The notes under the pieces were generated by a model that was not told the DNA's origin, searched no databases, and saw nothing but the letters and a program-made list of their open reading frames with translations. This document shows, piece by piece, positions 9,254-17,895 of a stretch of DNA of 64,000 nucleotides (the stretch's first letter is position 1; each line of letters starts with the position of its first letter). A program made the position numbers and the translations under genes. Origin of the DNA: Saprospiraceae bacterium (lineage in GTDB: Bacteria > Bacteroidota > Bacteroidia > Chitinophagales > Saprospiraceae); the NCBI GenBank assembly GCA_022448945.1, contig JAKVCV010000012.1, forward strand, positions 259,324 to 323,323, in the 5' to 3' direction.

Positions 9254-10708
9254 ATGCTAAAATATGTTAGTAATAAAGGTGGAGGGTTGCCCGTAGATTT
9301 TGAAACGGCAATTTTAGATGGTTTTGCTTCTGACGGTGGACTGTATGTCCCTGAAAAGCTACCTCATATTCCATTAAATAAATTAGAGGAGTGGAGGCAT
9401 ATGGGTTATAAAGATCTGGCCTTTGAAATTCTATCTTTATTCATAGACAGGTCGATTATTTCATCGGCTGAATTAAAAACCATTTTGGAGAAAGCTTACA
9501 GAACTTTCGAAAAAAAAGATGTGATTTTATTACACAAATTAGAGTCCAGAAAGGATACATACATCATGGAACTTTTTTATGGCCCTACTATTTCATTTAA
9601 AGACATAGGTCTTGCTTTTTTAGTTAACCTTTTTGATTTTTTCCTTCAAAGGAAAAATGAATTTCGATCTGTAATTGTTGCTACAACTGGAGATACAGGC
9701 CCTGCAACTGCTTCTTATATTGCTGGCAAACCTACGTTAGATGCATGGGTGCTTTACCCCAAAGGATTAATTACTGAGGAACAAGAAAGGCAAATGACAA
9801 CTATTCCCAATCGAAACGTACACCCTGTAGGCGTACATAATTGCCCTGAAGGAGGAGATGACCTTGATGCTGTTATCAGTAAATTATATGCAAATAAATC
9901 ATTTAAAGACAAGGTAAAACTTTCAAGTGTGAACTCTATTAACTGGGGACGTGTCATGATGCAGACGGTTCATTATTTTTATGGATATTTTCAGATAGCT
10001 GACGTAATAGGAGAAGAAATCAATATAGCGGTCCCTTCAGGAGGATTTGGGAATCTATGCGCCGGAGGGCTTGCAAGAAAAATGGGCTTACCAGTCAAAA
10101 ACTATATTATAGCCAATAACAAAAATGCCTGTTTACATCGAATTTTTAGTAAAGGTGTATTTTCAAAAGAGGACATTCATGAAACAGTATCATCGGCTAT
10201 AGACATACTTACACCCTTCAACTTTTGGCGGTTTTTATTCTTTTGTGTCGATGGCAATTCAAAAAAAATAAAACAATGGGTTGATGATTTTGAAAAAACC
10301 GGAAGTGCTCATTTTGATAAAGAAACTTTCGACGCATACAGTAAAGGTTTTATGTCCTTCAGTGTTTCTGATGAACAAACATTAAAAACTATCAAGAAAA
10401 TTTATGATGCTGAAAATTATTTGCTGGATCCTCATGGTGCAGTGGCATTGACTACTGTTGATATATTAGAAGAAAAACTAAAGGATTATAAACTCATATG
10501 TATGGAAACTGCACATCCATCAAAATTCCCAAAAACTATAAAAAAAGCACTTTCAGTAAAAACATTACCTAAAGCAGCATTACACAAATCTGTGGAATTC
10601 GCAAAAAAACAATGTCAGCGTGGATATACCTGTGATTATTCTCATCTCGAAGAAGCTCTATTAGATGCCATGAACTCTAATTGGGAATTATCAAAAGAAG
10701 ATAAATAA
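9254..10708 (+). CDS. thrC: Threonine synthase
   Basis: A 484-residue PLP enzyme that converts O-phosphohomoserine to threonine in the cytoplasm. The N-terminal KYVSNKGG and FETAILDGFASDGGLYVPE block is the threonine synthase signature. The PLP lysine lies in GPTISFKDIGLAF (Lys116). The phosphate-binding Gly-rich loops ATTGDTGPATAS and VPSGGFGNLCAGGLA and the SSVNSINWGR segment are all present. The length and order fit the longer, yeast/gamma-proteobacterial type of ThrC. The next gene, an APH-fold kinase resembling homoserine kinase, starts 7 bases after the stop, so the two last steps of threonine synthesis are paired here. The upstream enzymes (aspartokinase, homoserine dehydrogenase) are not in the window. 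Confidence 0.93.
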   Translation: MLKYVSNKGGGLPVDFETAILDGFASDGGLYVPEKLPHIPLNKLEEWRHMGYKDLAFEILSLFIDRSIISSAELKTILEKAYRTFEKKDVILLHKLESRKDTYIMELFYGPTISFKDIGLAFLVNLFDFFLQRKNEFRSVIVATTGDTGPATASYIAGKPTLDAWVLYPKGLITEEQERQMTTIPNRNVHPVGVHNCPEGGDDLDAVISKLYANKSFKDKVKLSSVNSINWGRVMMQTVHYFYGYFQIADVIGEEINIAVPSGGFGNLCAGGLARKMGLPVKNYIIANNKNACLHRIFSKGVFSKEDIHETVSSAIDILTPFNFWRFLFFCVDGNSKKIKQWVDDFEKTGSAHFDKETFDAYSKGFMSFSVSDEQTLKTIKKIYDAENYLLDPHGAVALTTVDILEEKLKDYKLICMETAHPSKFPKTIKKALSVKTLPKAALHKSVEFAKKQCQRGYTCDYSHLEEALLDAMNSNWELSKEDK

Positions 10709-10715
10709 GATTAAT

Positions 10716-11675
10716 ATGGCGCATTATACTACTTTATCAGAAAAGAACCTTAAAATAATTCTTGACAATTTTAATACAAATAATCTACTTTCTTTCAAAG
10801 TTTTAGATGGAGGAATTGAAAACACAAACTATCTTTTAAACACAGAAAACGGTAAATTTGTACTTACTATTTGTGAACAAAAGTCAGCAATAAAAACTAA
10901 AGAACTAGCTGATTTACTCGTGCATCTGGAAAACCATCAATTTAACACCTCCAAAATATTCCTAAACAAAAAGAATGAATCCGTAACAGTTTGGGAAGGA
11001 AAACCTGTAATTATTAAAAAATTTATTGAAGGTAAAATAAAAGAAGACCTCTCTCCTGAACTATTAATATTACTTGGAAATCAATTGGGTAAGTTACATA
11101 AAATAATAGTGCCTGACTATGTTCCAAACGAATTAAATTACGGTATAGAAAATTTTAATCTAGTTGAAAAATATGCCCCAAACTCTAGTTTTAATATTTG
11201 GCTAAAAGAGATTGTAGATTATTTATCTCCATATCTAATGCTAAACTTACCCAAAGCACTAATCCATAGTGATATCTTCTGTGACAATGTAATTGTTAGT
11301 GAAGATGAAAATTCTGTTACAATAATGGATTTTGAAGAAGCTGCATATTACTATAAAATCTTTGATATTGGTATGATGATAATTGGTATTTGTGCAGAAG
11401 AAAAAACTGTTAACCTAAACAAAGCAAGTTCTCTGTTAAAAGGTTATGAACAGGAGATTAAATTGTTGGATGAAGAAGTAAATGCACTGCAAGCTTTTAC
11501 AATTTATGCAGGAACTGCAATGACTTTCTGGAGACATAAAAACTTCAATTATACAAAACCAAATCCCAAATATGCAGATCATTACCTCGGTCTTAAAGTT
11601 CTTGTGGATTATATCAAAGGCCTTTCTCCATCTTATTTTTTAGATACAATAAGAAACAACAAATTGCCTTATTAG
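10716..11675 (+). CDS. APH-fold kinase, probable homoserine kinase (type II)
   Basis: A 319-residue protein of the choline/aminoglycoside kinase (APH) fold with full active-site motifs. The catalytic loop is HSDIFCDNVI (His184, Asp186, Asn191) and the metal-binding Asp205 lies in IMDFEEA. The N-terminal GGIENTNYLL strand-turn is the nucleotide loop typical of the ThrB-type APH kinases. The substrate call rests on position: it starts 7 bases after threonine synthase and would supply O-phosphohomoserine. Bacteria usually use a GHMP-fold ThrB, and this APH-type enzyme is the known unrelated alternative. Another APH substrate cannot be excluded. The stop is followed by 161 bases before the next gene. 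Confidence 0.75.
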   Translation: MAHYTTLSEKNLKIILDNFNTNNLLSFKVLDGGIENTNYLLNTENGKFVLTICEQKSAIKTKELADLLVHLENHQFNTSKIFLNKKNESVTVWEGKPVIIKKFIEGKIKEDLSPELLILLGNQLGKLHKIIVPDYVPNELNYGIENFNLVEKYAPNSSFNIWLKEIVDYLSPYLMLNLPKALIHSDIFCDNVIVSEDENSVTIMDFEEAAYYYKIFDIGMMIIGICAEEKTVNLNKASSLLKGYEQEIKLLDEEVNALQAFTIYAGTAMTFWRHKNFNYTKPNPKYADHYLGLKVLVDYIKGLSPSYFLDTIRNNKLPY

Positions 11676-11836
11676 CAGCAAATTAAATATCTTTTTTTTT
11701 ACAAAATATAAATGCCGTTCAAAAATGGTTTTTCTATTTCACTAGAACAATACCCTTAGAATTTAGTATATTAGATTTAAATAATATTCATAGAATTCCC
11801 TTTAATATTATATCGACTATAAATCTATTTACATTT

Positions 11837-13099
11837 ATGGGTAGAAAAAAAACCCAAAAAGATATTAAGCTTCAAAAAACCTTGCGTTACTTAAATGTAA
11901 TTAACGCCTTTGCGACTGGTTTTTTAGAAACAAATACAGTTGAAGAAATTGTATGGATGGTTGCCCGTCAGGCTATCGGAAAATTGGGCTATGAAGACTG
12001 TGTGGTATATTTATTTGATGAAAAAAGAGAATTCCTTATTCAAAGAGCTGCTTATGGACCCAAAAACCCTGTAGATTTCAACATCCACCACCCCATAAAA
12101 TTAAAACCAGGTTTGGGAATAGTTGGACACGTTGCAAATACTGGTATTGGAGAAATAGTATTTGATGCAAGCAAAGATGATAGATATTATCTAGATGATG
12201 AATCCAGGAATTCTGAAATAACAGTCCCAATTATTGCCAGCGGTCAAGTGATCGGTGTTATTGATTCAGAACACAGCAAAAAAGGGTTTTACTCAAAGGA
12301 TGACCTCGAAATTCTTACTACCATTGCCTCCATGACATCTTCACGACTGGCACAAGCCTTTGCCATCGAAAAGCTAAATCAACACCAATCTAAGCTCGAA
12401 GAAATGGTTGAAAACAAAACAAGTGAACTACGTGAAACGCTTGATCAATTAACTCAAATCAACAAAGAACTTAGTATACGTAATCAGGAAAAAGAAATAT
12501 TACTTAAAGAAGTACACCATCGCGTAAAAAACAATATGCAGATCATCACAAGTCTTCTTAGTTTACAATCTTTTAATATTACAGATAAAAACACAAAAAA
12601 ATTATTTAGAAACAGTCAGCATAGGATTAACTCAATGGCACTAATTCATGAAATGCTATATCAATCTGAAAACCTTTCTAAAATTAATTATTCACAATAT
12701 TTAAAACAATTAATAGACAATCTGATTAGCTCTTTTAAAGGGAATAAACATTCTATTTCTATAGATCTAGATGTTCCGGATATGTACTTGAACATTGATA
12801 CAGCTATTCCACTCGGGATTCTAATTAATGAAATACTTACTAATTCATTAAAATACGCCTTTATGGATGATAAATCTGGAATACTAAGCTTAAAAATTAT
12901 ACCTCTTGAAAAACAAAATTGCTATTCTTTAGAAATTGGAGATAACGGCCCTGGCTTTGCTGAAAATATTGATGCTTCTGAAGGTAAATCATTAGGGATG
13001 CAATTAATCTATAGACTAGCGAAACAAATCAATGGTGAAATACATAGGAAAAATCAAAAAAAAGGAACAACTTATATACTTACATTTGAAAATATATAA
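11837..13099 (+). CDS. GAF-domain sensor histidine kinase (HisKA_2 type)
   Basis: A 420-residue soluble kinase with no membrane segment. Residues about 20-178 form a GAF domain (from NAFATGFL through GLGIVGHVA and VIGVIDSEH). A coiled coil (about 180-222) follows, then the HisKA_2 phosphorylation site LLKEVHHRVKNN (His228 of the HHR motif is the likely acceptor). The ATPase domain has ILINEILTNSLKYAF (N box) and IGDNGPGF (G box). The last 215 residues are closely related to those of the kinase at 19233, so the two are paralogues with different sensors. No response regulator lies beside it. The 12-mer ATTTAGTATATT is found 76 bases upstream and also upstream of the paralogue, suggesting shared control. 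Confidence 0.9.
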   Translation: MGRKKTQKDIKLQKTLRYLNVINAFATGFLETNTVEEIVWMVARQAIGKLGYEDCVVYLFDEKREFLIQRAAYGPKNPVDFNIHHPIKLKPGLGIVGHVANTGIGEIVFDASKDDRYYLDDESRNSEITVPIIASGQVIGVIDSEHSKKGFYSKDDLEILTTIASMTSSRLAQAFAIEKLNQHQSKLEEMVENKTSELRETLDQLTQINKELSIRNQEKEILLKEVHHRVKNNMQIITSLLSLQSFNITDKNTKKLFRNSQHRINSMALIHEMLYQSENLSKINYSQYLKQLIDNLISSFKGNKHSISIDLDVPDMYLNIDTAIPLGILINEILTNSLKYAFMDDKSGILSLKIIPLEKQNCYSLEIGDNGPGFAENIDASEGKSLGMQLIYRLAKQINGEIHRKNQKKGTTYILTFENI

Positions 13100-13160
13100 T
13101 ACTCTATTTAGTAATTTAAATAGATTATAAAAATTCCGAAAGATTCATTGTTTGAAAGAT

Positions 13161-13616
13161 CTAATCTTCTAGCATTACGACATCGGTAATAATTTGGACC
13201 TTACCTACTGGGCCATCGATATATTCTTCCTGTTCTCTGATAATATAAGTAATTACAAACCACTTTCCCTGCAAATCTTTATTGCTAGTCCAACCCTGAT
13301 TATCAGTGCTTGAATCTTCCTCAGAAAGACCTATTGCAAACTCAAAATCACTCGATTCACATTCACCAAAATCCCAATATTCCCCCGATTCATCTTCGAA
13401 AGTATAATGAGATGCATCCCCCAATTCATAATCAACAAATTTTAATTTAATGGTAAAAGTTTCATTTTCAGACTCAAGAGCCCTGGATATATTCTCTGCA
13501 TATTTTGGAATCTCTTCTTCGGGATCTGATATTGTATTGACAGGCTCTTTTGAATTAAAATTGCAGGAAACTAATATTAGGAAGCTAATATATGAGCAGA
13601 ATATTATGTTTTTCAT
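13161..13616 (-). CDS. Small acidic lipoprotein
   Basis: A 151-residue protein with a lipoprotein signal: FLILVSC, with the lipidated Cys at about residue 18. The mature part is strongly acidic and beta-rich (EDESGEYWDFGECESSDFEF) and ends in a strand pair. There is one further cysteine. No known family is recognised; a soluble domain tethered to the envelope is all that can be said. It converges with the GAF kinase gene and is divergent from the FGE-like lipoprotein gene at 13784. Confidence 0.7.
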   Translation of the reverse strand: MKNIIFCSYISFLILVSCNFNSKEPVNTISDPEEEIPKYAENISRALESENETFTIKLKFVDYELGDASHYTFEDESGEYWDFGECESSDFEFAIGLSEEDSSTDNQGWTSNKDLQGKWFVITYIIREQEEYIDGPVGKVQIITDVVMLED

Positions 13617-13783
13617 AAAAAAAATTAATTATAATACTTGAATGATAGCATTAATGCACAAGTTCGCAAAATAATAAATTAGACAAAAATAATTTTAACA
13701 AAAAGTATCTAATAATTAATTTTAATTTTCTTTAGTTGTAAATTAATCCTGTTAAAAAATTAATACCAAATACCAGATTACCA

Positions 13784-14773
13784 ATGAAACATGACTGTCT
13801 ATTTTTTATTACTTTTTCTATAATATGTATTACAGCCTTTTCTAGTTGTAAAAAAGAGGAAACCAACTCATCCTATCTGAGTTCAAATGACACGCTTCCA
13901 GCTAATATTATTCTAAGGCCAATACCTACAGGCCAATTTACAATGGGTGGAAATACCATACAAAATGATGCGCCAACAGTAAATATCACAATGTCGGCTT
14001 TCGAAATGTCAGCAACAGAAATTACAAATAATGAATATATTGATTTTCTTAATGCCGCATATGCCTTTGGATGGATTAGTGTAGAGGCTAAACAGGTTAA
14101 TGACCCATGCGGTTCATATACTGAGAATATGATTGTAGGTACTGATATTGCTCCATACGCGGGAGAGTTTTTTTTACAATTGGGTGAAACAGGCGGCTGT
14201 ACAAGTGGTGGCGATCCCGAGCATATAGATAATAAAAGTTGGATTACTTTTAATTCAACCAATAGCACTTTTGAGATCCTGGACAGCACCAAGGGAAACT
14301 GGCCAGTTAACTGGGTGAAATGGTATGGTGCCTATGCCTTTGCCGACTATTATAATGTTAGTTTACCAACAGAAGCGCAGTGGGAATATGCTGCGCGGGG
14401 AGGCCAGCAATATGAATACCCGACAGATGATGGAACACTAAACCAGAGCAAGGCCAATTACAATGGTGATACGCCTGGCGTTTACAACCCCAATGGGCAT
14501 GCTGAACCTGTAGCTTCATATCCTGCAAATCCGTATGGTCTTTATGATATGGCGGGAAATGTTTGGGAATGGTGTCAGGATTATTATAGCAGTTCATTCT
14601 ATACCGATGGTGCTACTGACCCTGTAAATACGAGTGCAGGAACCGATTCCAAAAGAATACGAAGGGGCGGTTCATGGAACTATCATACTACAACATTGAA
14701 GACTTATGCAAGAGCATCTGACTTTCAAAACAGAGGGAACAATCATTTTGGATTTAGAATAGTTAAAAACTAA
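13784..14773 (+). CDS. FGE/SUMF1-fold lipoprotein lacking FGE cysteines
   Basis: A 329-residue lipoprotein (signal ending AFSSC, lipidated Cys at about residue 22) followed by a complete formylglycine-generating-enzyme (FGE-sulfatase) fold from about residue 42. The markers are IPTGQFTMGG, MSATEITNNEYIDFLNA, NWPVNWVKWYGAYAFADYY, LPTEAQWEYAARGG, GLYDMAGNVWEWCQDYY and the terminal RIRRGGSWNY to FGFRIVKN. True FGE has two active-site cysteines in the segment after RGGS; here the segment reads NYHTTTLKTYARAS, with none. The protein is therefore likely a non-formylating family member, as are the gliding/T9SS lipoproteins GldJ and GldK. It is monocistronic, with a possible terminator after it. Confidence 0.85.
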   Translation: MKHDCLFFITFSIICITAFSSCKKEETNSSYLSSNDTLPANIILRPIPTGQFTMGGNTIQNDAPTVNITMSAFEMSATEITNNEYIDFLNAAYAFGWISVEAKQVNDPCGSYTENMIVGTDIAPYAGEFFLQLGETGGCTSGGDPEHIDNKSWITFNSTNSTFEILDSTKGNWPVNWVKWYGAYAFADYYNVSLPTEAQWEYAARGGQQYEYPTDDGTLNQSKANYNGDTPGVYNPNGHAEPVASYPANPYGLYDMAGNVWEWCQDYYSSSFYTDGATDPVNTSAGTDSKRIRRGGSWNYHTTTLKTYARASDFQNRGNNHFGFRIVKN

Positions 14774-14801
14774 AAATAAAGCTATTTGCATATCCAATAA
14801 A

Positions 14802-14834
14802 AAGAGGCGATTATTTTCATAACGCCCCACTCTT
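14802..14834. terminator. Weak hairpin between convergent genes
   Basis: AAGAGGCG (14802-14809) can pair with CGCCCCACTCTT (14823-14834) if three or four bases bulge, and a T-rich stretch follows on both sides. It sits between two convergent genes and could end both transcripts. The stem is imperfect. Confidence 0.3.
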
Positions 14835-14854
14835 ATTATTGTATTTTTAATTTA

Positions 14855-16246
14855 TCAAAACCTAAAGGTGAGCCCTGCAGTAGCAGCCAAACCAGTATCT
14901 TCAGAACCACCAACACCAAAAGAGAGAAAAACTTCAGATTGTTTACTAGGCTTTTTGACGTCCTTATCTAATTTCTTTAGTGCTTTTTGTACATCCGCCC
15001 AATAAGGTGCAATTTTTGCAGCTACATCTTTGGGGTTAGCACCTGATTCCTTAGCATCTCCCATTATCTTATAAATCTCATTTAAAGATTCAGCACCTTT
15101 AAATAAAGCTTTTTTAATTTCTTCAGCTGCATGTCTAGATAAATGAGCCTGCTTACCTCCACTTGTTCCAATTTCCAAACTAAAACTCCAGGAAGTTTCA
15201 TCTCCTTTAAGGGACATACTAACACTTCCACTAGATCCTTGAAAATTGATGACATCTTTTAATTTAAGACTGGCACTTGCCGATACCTTACCATCTGCAT
15301 CTACTTCAGCACCAACGGAAACTTCAGTTTTATCTTTTTTAATAGTTAATTTACCCCCACCAGATTTATCAGAATTAACGGTGCCTTGAAGATCAACATG
15401 TTCAGTTTTTACCTCTGCCGAAAGACTACCTTCCCCATCTTTGTCGACATTGCCTGAAACAGAACCCTCTACTTCGTCTGTCTTTACAGTAATTTTTGCT
15501 TCACTTTTGCCATCAAATTCATGTTTTCCTTCAACCTTTGCTTCTACATCCTTTGTAATTTTTCCACCTAATTTACCGCTAACACTTTCTTTTGAACCGG
15601 AAACCTCCATTTCCATCTTTTTATTTTTATATCCAAATGTAGCGGATTGTCCAAGTAGATTTATATTCAGGGACGCTCCACTAAACTTCCAATCGAGGTG
15701 TCCAAATTTTTTAAATTCGCTAAAAAACATTTCCATAGCAGCTTCAACAGTTCCAGATAGCGGTTTCTTATCAAATTGAAAAATTATATTATTAGCTTGA
15801 GCCCATTCGCGAATATAGGCATCCAAACTCTTATCTGTAATATCTTTTATAGTCGTTACTTTAGCTCTCATCTTCTTAATGGTATCCTTGACCATATTTA
15901 AACCTAACAAACCCCTATTATCATCCAAATAAGCATTAACATCCATCGGCCATGTTTCCATCTTGGGCATAAACTTGGGATCTATACCAAGAGGATTAAA
16001 AACAGTAGAGGTTGCCAGAGGGTCCGGACTTCTTTTCATAATATCAGGAATAATTGGCTTTTCATTCTGCTGTTGGGCAATACCCAATTTTTCTTCACAC
16101 TTACTGATCAATGCTTCCAGCTTATCCAATTGTTCCTGCTCCGTTTTATCTATCGTCCCATCCTCCATAAATGCTTTCTTATATTTTGTAAGCTCTTCCC
16201 GGTATGTCTCTATTACTTTTTTTATTTTATCTATTTTCTCACTCAT
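14855..16246 (-). CDS. Orphan protein: helical N-terminus, beta-repeat core
   Basis: I place the start at ATG 16246, giving 463 residues. The frame can be opened 42 codons further up (ATG at 16372), but those residues look like translated non-coding DNA, while the helical module MSEKIDKIKKVIETYREE begins cleanly at this ATG. Residues 1-60 form a charged helical hairpin with a DGTIDKTEQEQL turn. Residues about 210-400 are a run of short alternating strands of the type GKxSAxAxLKxxxVxVxG, rich in Lys/Glu/Gly/Ser. A helical stretch follows, and the protein ends in a strand pair (TGLAATAGLTFRF). There is no signal peptide. I recognise no family; the layout is that of a cytoplasmic or injected cargo rather than an enzyme, which is inference. 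Confidence 0.65.
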   Translation of the reverse strand: MSEKIDKIKKVIETYREELTKYKKAFMEDGTIDKTEQEQLDKLEALISKCEEKLGIAQQQNEKPIIPDIMKRSPDPLATSTVFNPLGIDPKFMPKMETWPMDVNAYLDDNRGLLGLNMVKDTIKKMRAKVTTIKDITDKSLDAYIREWAQANNIIFQFDKKPLSGTVEAAMEMFFSEFKKFGHLDWKFSGASLNINLLGQSATFGYKNKKMEMEVSGSKESVSGKLGGKITKDVEAKVEGKHEFDGKSEAKITVKTDEVEGSVSGNVDKDGEGSLSAEVKTEHVDLQGTVNSDKSGGGKLTIKKDKTEVSVGAEVDADGKVSASASLKLKDVINFQGSSGSVSMSLKGDETSWSFSLEIGTSGGKQAHLSRHAAEEIKKALFKGAESLNEIYKIMGDAKESGANPKDVAAKIAPYWADVQKALKKLDKDVKKPSKQSEVFLSFGVGGSEDTGLAATAGLTFRF

Positions 16247-16631
16247 CTTAAAAATTATTGTTTGGTTGAGGAATGCATTCAATTTATCGACTGTTATCAA
16301 TCCACCAAAATAGTCAATTTTATTCATTATTACAAGCTTAAATATAAATATCCCATTGAGGGAATTTATCAAATACTATTATTATCAAATTCTGCTATTA
16401 GTAATTGTCTTAAAAAAAATACTACCTTAATTCTCCTGATATTCTTAAAAACTCAATTTCAAACAGATGAACATCTCTCCCACTCCCTACTTTTTCGATA
16501 CTTAGTAGTTATTGCATTGATCAAAAACTACCGGAGCAATGCCTATACGCAGGACAATAAAAAAAGCAAACGCATTTCCATTGAAGAATTATACCATAGT
16601 ATACCAAATTGCAAAACCGGGATATTCATCA
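16247..16631. other. Intergenic region, no supported gene
   Basis: About 385 bases lie between two minus-strand genes. An open plus-strand frame crosses it but runs far into both neighbours on the opposite strand and has no homologous look. The region presumably holds the promoter of the beta-repeat orphan. No hairpin or repeat stands out. Confidence 0.45.
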
Positions 16632-17603
16632 TTAACGATGTACTTGTATTAGCTGCTCATCCCATAAATTTTCCAGCGTATAAGGAGCGCCTTCCATAAC
16701 CCAAAAAGTGCCATCAACAAATCTTAAATTAAGATCGAGCTGATTTATGGTATTCATATCCTCTTCTGAAAGGCAAACTAATGCAGCCTCAAAATTTTGC
16801 TTAATTCTTTCAGGATTTACTGACTTTGGAATTACAGAGGTACCTCTTGCGATCGCCCATTGTATCAATACCTGAGCTGGCGTACAATTATATTGGCTCG
16901 CAACATGAATAATATCAGGGTGTTTAAGCAAAGTCGTTTCCTTTTTGTTTGCCATTATTTTATCGGCTTCAGAAGTACCCAAAGGAGAATAAGCAGTAAG
17001 AAAAATATTGTGCTCATTGCAAAAATCAAGCATTTCCTTTTGTTGTAAGTATGGATGTAATTCTATTTGATTAACTTCTGGTTTTACAGCAGAATAGGCC
17101 ATCATTTCTTTAAGCTTCAAAATAGAAAAGTTAGATACGCCAATATGTCTACAAAGATTCTCTTCTTTTGCATCAACCATACCTTCCCAGGTTTCTGATA
17201 GTGGAATTTCATCAAGTGATATAAATTCATTTGGTATCGTCGGATAAGTATCTGGCGAAAAAGCTACGGGCCAATGAACAAGATACAGATCTAGATAATC
17301 CAGTTGTAAATTTTTCAAAGTATGCTTTAAAGCAGGAATAACAGCTTCTCTTTTATGCGAATTACACCATAATTTTGATGTAATCCATACATCTGAACGA
17401 TTAACAATGCCTTTTAGAAAGGCATAGCGCAATGCCTCGCCAATTTCGGATTCGTTGCCATAAATATGCGCACAATCAATATGTCTGTAGCCTAAATTGA
17501 GTGCCTCCAGAACAGCATTGTACACTTCGCCTGCCTTAGCTTTCCATGTTCCTAAGCCCAAAACAGGCATCTTATCATTATTATTAAATATTAGATTTCT
17601 CAT
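16632..17603 (-). CDS. Aldo/keto reductase
   Basis: A 323-residue NADPH-dependent oxidoreductase of the aldo/keto reductase barrel family. The full catalytic tetrad is visible: Asp43 and Tyr48 in HIDCAHIYGNE, Lys77 in ITSKLWC and His110 in LVHWP. The GLGTWKA start, IGVSNF strand, NQIELHPYLQ segment and the cofactor-binding IPKSVNPERIKQNF loop are all in place. Length and motif spacing fit the classical aldehyde-reductase subgroup. The substrate cannot be told from sequence, and it is not part of an obvious operon. It is cytoplasmic, with no signal peptide. Start: ATG at 17603. Confidence 0.92.
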   Translation of the reverse strand: MRNLIFNNNDKMPVLGLGTWKAKAGEVYNAVLEALNLGYRHIDCAHIYGNESEIGEALRYAFLKGIVNRSDVWITSKLWCNSHKREAVIPALKHTLKNLQLDYLDLYLVHWPVAFSPDTYPTIPNEFISLDEIPLSETWEGMVDAKEENLCRHIGVSNFSILKLKEMMAYSAVKPEVNQIELHPYLQQKEMLDFCNEHNIFLTAYSPLGTSEADKIMANKKETTLLKHPDIIHVASQYNCTPAQVLIQWAIARGTSVIPKSVNPERIKQNFEAALVCLSEEDMNTINQLDLNLRFVDGTFWVMEGAPYTLENLWDEQLIQVHR

Positions 17604-17895
17604 TGTCTAGTTTTCATTAGAAGTTAAAGTTATTAAGCATTAGGTATTTAAGATGATTGTACCGCATTTCGATTCTCTAGATTACTCATTAATCACTATT
17701 AATATATAAAAGAAAACCTTTACAACACATACTTAAAGATGTGGGTAAACATACAAAAAAGAAATTTAAATCTATGGTAACATAATCTTTAAAAATTCCG
17801 TTGAGTGTTTTAGGTGCATTTTAAAATGCAATAAAGAAAAATATTATTTTCCATAATTTTAATTATATCCAATATCATAAAAAAAATCATTTCTT

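Noticed and set aside
16073-16699. Plus-strand frame of 208 residues
   Set aside because: It overlaps two minus-strand genes with far better coding character and contains no recognisable motif.
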